A program made the translations under genes and the position numbers. Below the pieces are notes generated by a model. That model did no database searches, had not been told where the DNA came from, and saw nothing but the letters and a program-made list of their open reading frames with translations. From contig NC_090968.1 in NCBI RefSeq assembly GCF_040807025.1, positions 2,655,906-2,719,905 of the forward strand: DNA of 64,000 nt, given 5' to 3'. Shown here piece after piece: positions 36,971-48,885 of this stretch. This DNA comes from Struthio camelus (taxonomy: Eukaryota; Chordata; Aves; Struthioniformes; Struthionidae). The first letter of the stretch is position 1. Every line of letters starts with the position of its first letter.

Positions 36971-37143
36971 ACAAATCCTGTCCCCTAAGAACTTACACTG
37001 TATATAAAGAGGAGAGACACAGGACAGTAAAGGGAAACATCCCTGTTTCATAGAACAAGCAAATTTATCAACTGACTTGTCTTAAGGTCACACAGGATAT
37101 CGACGGCAGAGCCAGTGACTGTGCCGAGATTTCTGGAATTCAA
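36971..37143 (-). repeat. MIR-like SINE relic (reverse orientation)
   Basis: On the + strand it reads ACTGACTTGTCTTAAGGTCA, CACAGGATATCGACGGCAGA and GCCAGTGACTGTGCCGAGAT, the well-known reverse MIR order 'GTGACTTGCCCAAGGTCACACAGC...GGCAGAGCCAGGA'. An upstream part, CCTGTCCCCTAAGAACTTAC, fits the 'CTGCCCTCAAGGAGCTTACA' phrase often found beside it. This is the best of the old-repeat calls. Confidence 0.6.
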
Positions 37144-39427
37144 CATATAATGTCCTGCTTTTGCCACAAGAAAACATCCCCTTCCATCCTGGCTCTGCAA
37201 GTGATTTTCCTTATAGCACAAGTGAACCTTTGTTTCTTTGCTAAAACCTTTGAGAAAAACCTAATGTCAAGCTTGAGAATCTTTCCAGTATAACGCAGAG
37301 AGCTGTCACTCTTGGCCAACATGACTGCTTTTGCCCATAAGTAAGATAGGATTAATGAAGGAAAAAAGTGTTTGCTTTCATAGGAAAAGGGGAATGTGCT
37401 GTGCTTTGTGAGTCAGGACGCGTATTATATCGAAAGGGGCCTTGGTGATGTTACTCAGCCCTTAAAAACTCAGAAATAAATCTAACAAACATACAGTGTT
37501 AACAGGTATTGCTGTAAGATGCACCTCTATCACAGCATTTTGATCAAACCTCAACGTCCAAACTGAACTGACAGGAAGGCATCTTGTCCAAACGTGTTTT
37601 AAATTCAGACTGGGCAAATTTTAAATCCTTTCCAAAAGCTGAGGCTGCATAAATAACAGAGATTTTGGTTCAAAGCTGCTCTCTAATGAGGATGACACAG
37701 ATGCCGTTTCAAAGAAGTAAAGAGAGTGACGTAAACTAATGCGTTTCAGTGACCATCACAGCATATGAGTTGAAGTTTTCCAAAATACTGGCAAGAAATT
37801 ATTGCGAAAATGCCCCACAACGGTCTCTGTCAGAAGATGGCTGTGGCATGAGGTAACTGTTGGATGTGATATGGGAGATAAAGAAGAGTGTGACACTGAC
37901 AGTGTGATGAGCTTGCAATGGAATAACTAAAATTAGTTTCCATTCCTGCATCTCCCTAAGTCCTTACCGTTGTATGCCTTGGTTCATGGTTGCTCTGGAT
38001 TTCCTTTCCATAAATGGGCCGTTCCCAGCAGCTCTCTGTTCCAATTTCGGATGTCACTGGAAATTGAAAAGATAGTATTTAAAGAAAGAGTGGGGAGGGA
38101 GAAGTGTAGCAATGCATTACAACTGAAGTGACTGAGAAAAAGAAAAGCAGGGAGAAGAAGGAAAGTCACTGTTTAGCCATATGGGCAGGGAACTACTTAT
38201 GCTGTATAACACGATCTCTTTGTGTCCCTTCAGAGACAACACCGAAATGCGCATCAATAGCTTTATATGGGAAGACAGTGGCATGCTTTATCCATCAGTT
38301 ATTTCCAGGCAAGTGAAAAAAGAATGAGGGAAGTACTAATGAACAGGGCAGAGAAACCACCTGCGTGGTCATTGGCAATTCCCTTTCTTCTACCTGTTTT
38401 TTTCCTGCTGAGGTGGCAAAGTCTTTAGGATGGGAGTCCATCACTGCACATTTGCGCTAGTGCAACAGAGACCTGGTCTCAGCTGCAGGTCATTGGCCAT
38501 GCTGCAGTACAGATAAAGAACGACAGAGATCTTCAAGTCGGCACAAAGCCTAAGCAACTGAAACAGAAAGCACAGGGCTGGCAATAGCTGGACATTGCCT
38601 TCCTGGAAGTGTCCTGTCAGTCACACGCAGCAAATTCACTGCAAACGCATGGCCTCATTGTTACCGCAAGTCCCAGCTCCCTGTGGGCTCATTCTCTGGA
38701 AAGTTATTTGGAAGAGCTGTCGTTTCCTAGTCTGATGGGTTTTCCTTATATTTATTAGGAAATTTGTGCTATTAGCTGCTTGAGTACACACATCACTCTC
38801 ATCGTGAAAGAACGACATGCAGACAAATTCTTTGATCCTTATATGAGAAAGACAAAGCAGGCCCTTGCTATTGCATCTGCTTCTGTAAATTCTAGCATTC
38901 AGTCTTTCTTTTTCCCTCCTAGTCCTCAAAATGCAACACAGGCTAAAAAAACGCTTACGTTTAGCAAAAGCATTTTCAGGAGCATTAGGCTAAATATTTG
39001 CACGTCTTTTATTTGATGGGGGCTGTCTTAAGAAACCTATTGATTTGCCTGCAACCCTACTATATGGGTATATGCCTCCATGCACAAATAGAGATCTTTA
39101 CTAATACACAAAGGTTATTTAAAATTTAGTACCTGTAAAGGTCACAAAATTCACTAATTCAGTCTACCACGGTGGGACATGGTAAAAAATAAACCAATAT
39201 TTGGGATCTTCACATAGAAAGTGATTGTACTGTAACGCTAACGAACAGCAGAGTAGGCATGCTGTCATGCTGTTTAATAATACCAGGAGTTTTAACTCCG
39301 CCAGCTTTTTATCATACTTGCTTCACAGCACAGTTTAAGAGAAAAAGGTCAAGAGAAAGTTTTAATTCTACATTTTGAAATTCCTTCTCTCATCATCTAG
39401 CTATTTTATGTAGCTTTGGTATTCATT

Positions 39428-39475
39428 CGGGTGTTAAACTTCGGGCAAGTCACTGAACAGCTTCAGTGACACTGA
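39428..39475 (+). repeat. Short MIR-like relic
   Basis: GGGCAAGTCACTGAACAGCT followed by TCAGTGACACTG matches the MIR phrase 'GGGCAAGTCACTTAACCTCT...CTCAGTTTCC' over about 40 bases. Confidence 0.4.
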
Positions 39476-41097
39476 CAAAAGCAAGACTCGTGAACAAAAC
39501 TTTTCAGAAATCTCCAAAATTGTTCCTCTGTCTTTGTCAGCTGTGTCCAAGTGGGCTGTTTGAGGAATACCATTCTCTTCCTTAATGAGAATTCCATTTA
39601 AATACTCCCAAAGCCCTAAAAGGACAAAGTTCTTGGGAACAATTACTAAATGTATCCTGCCCTTGGTTTTTAGAACTATGGATTTTTAATCATAAACAAC
39701 TGGTTGGAAGAAAACAGGCTCTGTTTACCAGAAATTATTTTGTTGACAACTTTGATTAATAACTTGAAATTATTGGACTAATTTAATACTTAAGCAGAGC
39801 TGGAGCGTTTTACGTCAAAAATAGGCAATTTCTCCACGTGAGACAGTAATTACAAATCCAACAGCTCATAATCACTTCAACAGAACACGAAGAAGAAAAA
39901 TTAGGCAAGCATGTCTAATATTTATCCTGGTTATTTGATGTTAGGGTTGAGATCACATGAGGAAAGTAAATTGTGTGTAACGGTAAGAGAGATTGATTCA
40001 GTAAAAAAATCCTGTTTAAATAGAACCTTTAAAACCAAAGAATTGAAATGTATTACATCTGAGTTTCTGTAACTTGTTTGCAATTATACTGGATAAATAA
40101 GGACTGTTAGCAGCTGTTCTTAGTTATGTTTATCACACAGGTTAATATCAGATTTTGTCTTTTCTACCCTTTGTGAGGAGACTGCATAGAAGTTTTGATT
40201 AATTCTGGCTTACACCACAGGAAAAAATTCTAAACATGGTCTGGTCCTCCTAGACTATGTGGTCTTGTGCCCTTTATGAGTCCTGGTCATCAGTAAATGA
40301 ATGCGGAAATTCACTTTTGGGTGCTTATTATTTCCAGTGCAGAAGAAATGGGTTAGTGGTTATATTCCAAATAGGGAACAAAGCAATATTCTACTTGTCT
40401 AATAAAATTACACTAGAACTTGCTGAAAAGTTTGCAACACCCTTCCCCCCTACTTTTTAAAAAAGCCTCTCCAATGTTTAAATTACAGTTTTTCATTGTC
40501 AAAACCATTGGAGAGAGAGGGGAACTATTTTAGAGATGTTCATTATTTTTTGGTGAAAGTTCAAAAAATTCAGAGAAACATATTAATAAAAATAATTTTT
40601 GCCATTTAGTTTACTTCTCCAAAGGGGAAAAAACTTATGCCCAGCTCAATTTTAATTGCATGGGATTGGCTTGTCTGCTTCTGATTTTAAAGTCTGGCTT
40701 CAGCAGCTTTATTTGTTAGGGTGCTCAGAATACATATGTATTAGTTAGCATTATTAAGGAATTTGATCAAGTGCTATTAATACCTCAGTTCATGAGGCAA
40801 CTGCTGAATTCTCCTCACCTGCCTGTATGAAAAACCTTAAAGATACCCAAGAGCAAGATCAAACTGAACAGCTAATTGGACTCCAAATTTGAATAACATA
40901 CCAAAAAAGTGACTGCAACTTAAGAGCTTTTTAAAAAACACAACGTGCATGGAAAATGAGAGTCCCTAGGTAATAAGTCTAGGTAAAATATCTTTACAGC
41001 CAAGAAACTTCCCTCATTGACACTCAACAGGCTGTCTTCTGATTAGCCATCACATCAGTTCGAGACGATTTTTGTGGCAGTGTATGCAGATAAAGAC

Positions 41098-41134
41098 CTC
41101 TCTCTCTTTCTCTCTCTCTCTTTTTTTTTCTCTC
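41098..41134 (+). repeat. CT-rich microsatellite
   Basis: A nearly pure CT dinucleotide run interrupted by T tracts, in intergenic DNA. Confidence 0.85.
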
Positions 41135-41797
41135 AGGTACGTTTGTGTTGTGTTAACACTTGTGAGGTTCAGGAGCTTCAAAATACATTCTAGTCAGAGA
41201 ATTTTTAATGACCCTCCCACTTTTTAGAATTTGGTACTGCAATTTCTATCATTATTCATGTTGTATTGTAGTTATCTACCTCACAGCTGTTTAACACCTA
41301 TGAGCTATTCGTAAATGGTCCTGTATCTGAAGGATCCCACACCTCTGGTCGTTCCTCTAATTAGCAAGACCACCATATGTAAGTAGCTTGGGGGACTCTG
41401 TAACGTGCTTTAAATCATGCTGCACATCTCCCAGTTTTTCTCAGAGTGGCTTGGCAGATAGGAGTGTCTCGTGAAGCGCGGATGGCAGCTTATCTCATTG
41501 AGAGCATGGAACAAGCTCCTCGCAGTCCCTGGTGTTAAAGGGCTCGACTTATCTGGGACGAGTGGCGGAGTGCCCTGGCTCAGCTCTCAGTATATTGCAC
41601 CCAGGGACTTTGCTTAATGTGTTGCTGTCAAACACCTCCCAACATGCTTGGGGCAAATTTCTGAATCAAGGAGCTTTAGGCGAAAATGGCCCCTGTCTCC
41701 TGTCACAGGGGATGGAAATGGTTATTGGCTACCCCTATGGGCTCAAGCCTTGAAGTCCTTTTGTCTCAAGTTTAACACTTTTTAAATGCCTGACAAG

Positions 41798-41840
41798 GGT
41801 GCCTCAGCCCTATGTGACCATCTGTATAATGGTGTCAGTG
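41798..41840 (+). repeat. Short MIR-like relic
   Basis: GTGCCTCAGCCCTATGTGAC followed by CATCTGTATAATGG resembles the MIR phrase 'GCCTCAGTTTCCCCATCTGTAAAATGG'. Confidence 0.35.
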
Positions 41841-44800
41841 CAGCAGGAGAACAGGGAAACTCCCCTGCAGCTGGAATGGCGACTGCCACGGTACTGGGTG
41901 GGTGTATGGACTCTGCATCCTACCTGGGAACTGCTGGGCAGGATTTACTGCCTGCAAAAAGATAAAGGCCTTAACTACCTTTACAGTCCAGGCTGTCCTA
42001 GAAGCTGCCTAAACTACAAGAACCTCCTCAAAATAATTCGTTGTATTGCTTCACCCATCTTTCCTCCTTTATATCCTCACAACAGCTCTCATCCTAGCAC
42101 CAGTGATTACAAAATGAATTTTAAAGAATGCTTTTTTCAATCTGAGCACAGCCACAGTAGGGTCTACTTTATGCTACATCTGCCTTTCCATCTGTCAAGA
42201 AATGGCTGGAGCAACTTGGAGACCCAACTCTTCGGGTCTGAATCACCTTCCTTTCTGTATAAGCACCCTTGGAAAAACTAAATGAAACAGGAACTGCAGA
42301 GACACATGAGGCTGGCTGCCTCCTACAAAGCTGAAAGAAAGAGCAAAGGAAAAACATCGCAGAACAGGAAGAGATAGGTGCTAAAGCCAGCAGAGGATGT
42401 GGCCATGACAAGTCCTAAGGATAGAAGGACTCGCCTGCAAGGGACAAAGACCCGGCTACAATCCGTACAAAACCCCAGCCAGCCCCCCTGCCTCAAACAA
42501 CTGACCTAGAGAGCAGAACTCCTCTGTGGGCTATTTATTCCTAAGGGAGGAGTGTGGCTGAGCAAAATTGGGCAGGGGCAGAGACAGTTGGCAAGATGAG
42601 ATTGGTTAGGTGTCATCGAACTAATAAACAAGAGTGTTGGGTCTTCCTTTCTTACCTGTGCTCGCAATCGGTGTGTGACTCATGTTTGTCAGATTTAGTT
42701 TTCATCCTTTGCTGCATCCCTTTTCTGAAACAGAAATGATTTCACTCATTTACGTTAGATCACCTTGTGAATCTTCACTGTATACATTTCTAGAACATTT
42801 TGAAATCTCTGATTAATACACAGTATGCAAATGCACTGCTTTTTTACATAAAGTAGGAGTACGTATATGTGTATATATATATTACGGTGAAGAAGTTGCA
42901 AATATTAAGGGATTGAGAGAGCTTCAGCTAGTGAAAATAAACATCTCAGAGATATGGAAATCTGAAAGAAAGAATTCTAATCCTCTTCATCCTGACCCAG
43001 CTTTTACTTCCTGAGCAACAGGTCTCCGGTTGACAGGGATTCATTTTATTTTATTTCTGAGTTATGGTTTGCACCTAATCAGTGTTTTTACTAGCCCAAT
43101 GACAGCAAGATATCACTCCTTAAAAATAAGCTTGGACTCAGAACTGCAATTAAAAAGCAATTGTTGAGATTATCGTTAACAATTTGCCATCTAGTGGTCA
43201 ATCGAAATTAAACTGAGTTCTTAGCTCAAGCAGAAAGTAAATACATACCTTCAGGATTGAATTCTGTGCCTCGGAAAATCTGATGTGCTCTTTGGCCAAG
43301 ATGGTCACTTTTTTTTAAAACAAATAACCTTGTAAAACCCAGCTCACCCTCTTCTACGGCCAACAGTTTCAAATCCGAGTACCTAAAACTAGGCACCTTG
43401 ATTCAAACTGAGCACGTACTTTCCCTTTGCTGACATGTTGCCTCTTTCTTTCTTGCACATGGATCTTGCAATATTCTTCTGTTTGACTGCCGCAGTTTGC
43501 TCCCAAGTTGTTTTAGAGACACACTCAAGAGGTGAGTTCTCTTCCTCTAAAACTTAAGGGATGATTTTTTCAGCTACTATCCACTGTAAGTACAAACAGG
43601 GTGGAAAGACCTAACAAATGAGGACATTCAGATTCACAGCTTTGGCTTGCTGGCTCCAAACCGCACAATTTTTGTTTCAAATAATGGGCTTGACTCTGCA
43701 GCCTGTTTGACTCCAGTTTTCTCTGGAAATTCTGTCCTATTAGGGAAAATTTGCTTATTTTAATAGCTGTCCTTTTTCATTACTTGATGCAATTTTGAAA
43801 ACTTTTTTCAAATATCAGACAAGATAGGTCCAAATCTGCCATTCCTCCTAATTTAAGTAGTCTCTTTCCATTTAAATAGTATTTAAATGAAAATAAACCT
43901 CACCCCTTACTGGGAAATCGTTTCAGGGCTAATCTCTGATTTTAAAATGAAAACAATCAGCAAAAGTGACACAACTGAGGACTGGATGAATAGTCTTGTA
44001 CACTGGGAAATGTTAGGTAGTGGGAGGTTCTAAGGGGAATGGGTTCAATGGTAAAAAGATCTTGGATTAAAGGGTAGTGCAGGCGACTAGATAAACTGGT
44101 GTCCTTGGCAGTGAGGGACCATAGATCCTTCCAGCCCACTGATACAAGGATCAAGAAAGGTTAATTGCAGCAGAGGTGAAGATGTGACTGGAATGTGTAC
44201 TAATTCTGCTCCCCCTAAATGCCTGACATACTTTAGCTGCCTGTCAGTGTGCATCCAATGATACCATTGTTGGGCTCCCAGGCATGCCTTTAATCACCTG
44301 TTTTTTTTTTTTTTTAAAAGCTGGAAGCACATTATCAGCATTATTCTGATATCTTGACCTAGGATAAATACTATTTTAACTTATAAAAGCTGTTTAAAAA
44401 GCATTCTCGAGCACAAAGGCACACACACGCACAGATACTCAGACATATCCAGACACACTCCCATTTGCTCTCTTTCTTCTACATAAAATAAATTCCCTGC
44501 TTTTTGTAGAGCAAGACTAGCTGAGAAGCTAGCCGAACTTCAAACACAAGTATGTTACTTTGAAAGAAGCCCTTAGAAAGATCGGGTAACCTTGAAGGTA
44601 GTAAGAGTTGCATCTTGATGCTCTTTTCCTTTCTAGACTCCTTCCCTCAACACCTTTTTAGGATCTAAGCTTGTGCACTGGCTCTTTTCTTCATTTTTAT
44701 AATAGACCCACGTTCCAGTCCTGGTAGGATCACCACAGCCCTGCCCCTCTCCTGGTGCAGATACACCACATGCCTGTGCTATTTCCATGATGTTAATCTC

Positions 44801-46320
44801 ACGCTTAAGGCTAATAAGGCTGGTGCACCATCTACTGCTCATATTAACCTTTCACAGTTGTCCTAATAAGTGTTCTACTTTGTTGACTCTGAACAATACT
44901 CTTTCCCTTTTTTCTGAGAATGGTCACTGGTTGCTCTCCACCTAGGAGGTGGCTCCAATCCACTCCCATGGAAATTGGTGGGAATTTTCTATCCATTCCA
45001 CTGGGTATTCTCAGGGATCACAATGTAAAAAAGTCCTACCCACAGATGACCCACAAAGTTACTTATACCTATGGGATATCAAATGCCTCATATTATGTAG
45101 AACATATGTCTATGTTAACTGATAAATAAAAGGAAAGATTCATATCTCTTTCAGATCATGAACATTCAGCCCAGACCCTTTGCTGTCAGGTTGTGGATTT
45201 AGAGATTAAAAACATCATCAGACTACAGTTAAGACAACAGATGGGCCACAACTCCAAGGGACGCTTTACCTATTGTCACTGCTTTTTACTTCCTTGGTCA
45301 TTCCCGGTAGTCAAGCAATAACATTCACCACCTTGCAAAGAAATGAAAACAGACTAATTATAGTATAAGGTAGGGACATAAAACATCTAGCAAACTGCAG
45401 ATTTAGGCCCTGGATCAGCAAGGAAGTTGCTCCTAGGCAGGAAATGTCACTAGCCAGCTACAGTATCAAATACATATAATATCAGAATTCTTTCTCCTGC
45501 ATAGGTCCTTTTCTTTGCTTTTATTTGGTGCTGGGTGTACACCCCTGTTCATCCTGCAGTTACAGTTACTAAACTCAGACTCAGTTTTTTTTGCTCTGCA
45601 GTCATTTCTAGCATGATCTTTGAAATCATTTGCATTTTGGTGATGTCAATAAGATTGGGCTCAGGATCTGCAGAGTGAGAGCTGTAATATGCCATGCACA
45701 CGGTCACGTGAAAACAGACCAGCCTCTGAGAAACAGGGATAATGAAAAGGTGGGCATATGGACAATGGGGTGCATGATTCTCTGCGCTTCCTTTTCTTGC
45801 TGTTGCGAGCTGCACCCAAAAGGTGCAGCAGCATCGTAACAGATTTGCCTCCAGGGTGCTCTATCCAGAACCTTTTCCAGAGCTGTGCAGCTCAGCATTG
45901 GAGGTGCTACGGGAACACATGCATGGCTGAAATGTCATTTTTCAAATAAGAAACACCATAGTCCAAATTCAAATGTATTGTCAACGGGCCTGATGGATAC
46001 AATGAGAGTGTGAACTAAAGGTAAGCTAGGAACAAACACTTTATTTCCCTAGCTCAAACCAAATTAAATGGCAGATGATAAGGTAGTGGGGCTTGTTTCA
46101 CTGAATTTTGTTTAATCGCTTGCTCCAGCAGCAAGTGCAAATTTACTCATTATGTAACAGTGCCTTCAGAATTAGTAGCTAGTACACAATATAAGCTTAC
46201 TGGTACTTGATTTACATGTAGTACTTTCTAAACAAAAGAATTAAGCACTCCATTATGTTTTAAATTTAAATGAAATAGAGACATCACGCTATAGAAAGGG
46301 ATTCTTCCAAGCAATCAGTG

Positions 46321-46445
46321 GAAGAGCTGGATTCAGTTCCTGCCTTGGTCACAGTTTCCATCAGAGCAAGTAAACCCTACAGAATAGCTCCTGCTTCAGT
46401 TTCCTATCTACAAAACCAAGGCAGTAACACATTCCTTATTTTGTC
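46321..46445 (+). repeat. MIR-like SINE relic
   Basis: GGATTCAGTTCCTGCCTTGG, CTTCAGTTTCCTATCTACAA and AACCAAGGCAGTAACACATT occur in the order of MIR elements (trait '...CAGTTTCCYCATCTGTAAAA...'). Diverged; recognised by eye. Confidence 0.45.
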
Positions 46446-48130
46446 TATTTAGAATAGTCCTCAGGATCTGCAAGCAACTGTGCAAGAGGTGAATAGGACT
46501 CCTTTTATCATCAGTAATGCTCTTTATGCCTGGGTCAACAGGGAATTTAGCCCTGCACCTTGAATAACAGTGCATCACCACTCTGTTTTTAATCAGACCT
46601 CACTCGTCTATCTCAGAACGCTGTTCCATGAATAAATAACAGTGTAGTACACAGAGGGCTTTTTTAAAGTAACTAATTCTGATTAAATCAATATCAGTAC
46701 GATGAGAATCTCAACAGGCCATTACGTTGCATAGACAGTAGAGATTGAGATTCATGTATACCACAATTAGACTGAAAGCCAGATTGCATTGACTAATTAT
46801 TTTAAATAACTTTTGAATTAAATAATAATCATATTTGTGCATTCAGACTGCCCTTTTGGAAGCTCTACTAGTTTGTTCCTTTGGGATCTACTTCAGTCAC
46901 TAGTCTTCAAATTTCTACTGGATAGCTGATGCCATGTCAGCATCCTCAGAGAAATAATCCAAAGACACACATATACCAAAGACCGCATAGAGTAAAGCCT
47001 GAACTAGTTAAGGAGTTATTTCCTAGTTTCTGCAGAACTTGGCTGAGTCAGGGGGTTGCCACGACTTCCACAGCCTATGTCAGAGGAAGAATAAAGAAGG
47101 AGAGGGTTGAAACGTGATGGTTGTCACTTGGAAATTAGATTGAAGCTTCTAACTCGGTTTTTAAAGGTCTTGAAAGAAAGCCACCACTTTAAATAGCCTC
47201 TCTGGCTGTTGCGACCACAGTAAAAGGTCTGAAGGTTACACAATAACCCATATGACTGCTCTTGCAAAGTGGTGCTTTCAAAGAGTGCTTTGAGGTGCTT
47301 TGTGCCCTCCTTGTGCATCAGGCAAGAACATCACAACTACAGCTCCTAGTTCTACTTTCCATCAAAGCACTCCACTTCAAAATATGGCTAAATAGACTAT
47401 CCTGTACCTTGGAGATGTACACTAATATTCCTGGACTTAATCACCAAAGTTTGACCTTCCAGAAATGTTCTCTGGATCGTCAAAAACCTGCAGCCTATTG
47501 TGAATAGGATTAATCTAAAAGAAAAATTTCACAGTAACATGATAAAATGCTCTTCTAATAAGTGACAGATGGTTTGACCAGGAGCCTGGTTCGAAAATAA
47601 CAAACTGAGAACCTGGGGCCAGTTTGCTGGACTCCAAAGGATTGCCTTGCTCTCTGGCAGCCCTTCAAGGCTCCAATAAACTGCAAACATTCAGTTTTCA
47701 GCCTAAAAATACACACTCCTTCCAAGCACTGATGGAAAGGATGCATAAGTATTTAACCGTTCACTGATATCTACTAGAGGATCATGCAGGCAGCACCAAT
47801 ACTGCCTCCTATCGCATTTCTATCAGCTCCTGACCTATAAACTACTATCCAACATATGTGGGGTGCTTACTGGTGGCCACGACCCTTTCACACTGGCATG
47901 GCGTGAAAGAAAAGTATTCGAGGTTACAAAATCTGGGACAGACAGGGACCATCTCCTCTTTCTGCGTTTGTCCAGTGTCCGGACAAAGGATTCTTTGACC
48001 TACCGCAGTTATTAAAATTGCTACAAATTTTCACTGCCCTTGCAGAAAGCAAGCTTCTTTGCAAATCCCAATGTAAATCCGTAAAGAATCTGAAAGCTAT
48101 TGTAAAATACTTGCTTGCTATCCAGAATTT

Positions 48131-48162
48131 CTGCAGCTTAGCAACACGATGCTAAGCTGCAG
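48131..48162. repeat. Perfect 13-bp hairpin
   Basis: CTGCAGCTTAGCA (48131-48143) and its exact reverse complement TGCTAAGCTGCAG (48150-48162) are separated by six bases (ACACGA). The stem does not extend further, so it is too short for a typical microRNA precursor. Confidence 0.9.
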
Positions 48163-48588
48163 CGGTCCTCAGTTTGGCCCACAGCACTATCAAAGCAGGG
48201 GTTGAAATTTCTAGAAGTGAACTTTCTCAAAGTGGCAGGCTTAGGATATGGGGCTTTGGTTCAGACACATCTCTAAAATTAACACGCAAACCAAATCTGC
48301 TAAAAGATATTATGAAGTGTTTTGGTGATAGTTCGTAACGTATATCCACTTCTCCCTCCACCCTTTCATCGGTTTGATCCCTCCCATATTCTCTCTGGTG
48401 ATCATACATGAGGTGAGTCAGCACCTGAAGATGCTCAGTGCTGATGCCAAAGGGCAGTTTTTCCCTGAAAAACATTCTTTTATTATTCCTTCATTGGCAC
48501 GAAGCATATACTAGTGCTTAGATCATATTGCAGCCTGTGTATACGAACGCGCCAAAAGGAAGCTTATCTTTTTTAGAGGAAGGCATGG

Positions 48589-48655
48589 TTTATTTTTGTT
48601 CTGTTTTTAGATGAAGAAAAGAACAAAGCTTTTGAATGTCTGCATTATCTTTATT
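48589..48655 (-). terminator. GKN2: GKN2 poly(A) signals
   Basis: Two AATAAA hexamers on the minus strand, at 48650-48655 and 48589-48594, lie about 150 and 210 nt past the stop codon. Confidence 0.6.
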
Positions 48656-48805
48656 TGTGCATCGCAGCTGTGTCGTGTTCAAAGATTAGAATAGGCCGAT
48701 TGAGTCTAACAGTAAGATCTGACTCAGTTTAAGAACATGGTTGCAGTTAGGGAAGCACACAGGAAAATAAGCCATTTCTAAGCAGTGGAATTGTCAAGAC
48801 CATGT

Positions 48806-48885
48806 CTAGCTGAGTTTTTCACAGATTTTAATGCCCAAAATGCTTGGAATTCCTGCGTTGGCACAAGCACGAGAATCTAGTGGTG
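48806..48885 (-). CDS. GKN2: GKN2 exon 6: C-terminal cysteine tail
   Basis: 80 nt after ctgttttag, phase 1. It encodes PLDSRACANAGIPSILGIKI and CEKLS with a TAG stop. It aligns with human GGCAKAGLLGILGISICAD. It is too short to stand out as an open frame and was found by family homology. Confidence 0.9.

Larger units (their letters stand above)
32200..48588. other. Intergenic region between GKN2 and BMP10, no gene seen
   Basis: About 16 kb of AT-rich DNA between two minus-strand genes. I recognise only worn MIR/SINE-like pieces (32720-32790, 34700-34800, 36971-37143, 39428-39475, 41798-41840, 46321-46445), a CT simple repeat at 41098-41134, a 15-T run at 44301-44315 and a perfect hairpin at 48131-48162. 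The longest open frame (160 residues, 41799-42281) overlaps one of the repeat-like stretches and shows no family. Confidence 0.5.

Noticed and set aside
41799-42281. 160-codon + strand open frame, the longest in the BMP10-GKN2 interval
   Set aside because: No domain or repeat of conserved residues, no splice context, and its start overlaps a MIR-like relic. Chance open frame most likely.
44085-44150. Possible CR1 LINE 3' end (GACTAGATAAACTGGTGTCC, CCATAGATCCTTCCAGCCCA)
   Set aside because: Only scattered words fit the CR1 tail phrase and the diagnostic terminal short repeats are absent. I found no convincing CR1 copy in the window.
44301-44315. 15-T run as the tail of a minus-strand processed pseudogene
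   Set aside because: No coding similarity or target-site duplication beside it.
44633-44842. Candidate alternative last exon for GKN2 (Cys-containing minus-strand frame)
   Set aside because: Cysteine spacing does not match the gastrokine tail, and the true last exon was found at 48806-48885 in correct phase with GIPSILGIKIC.
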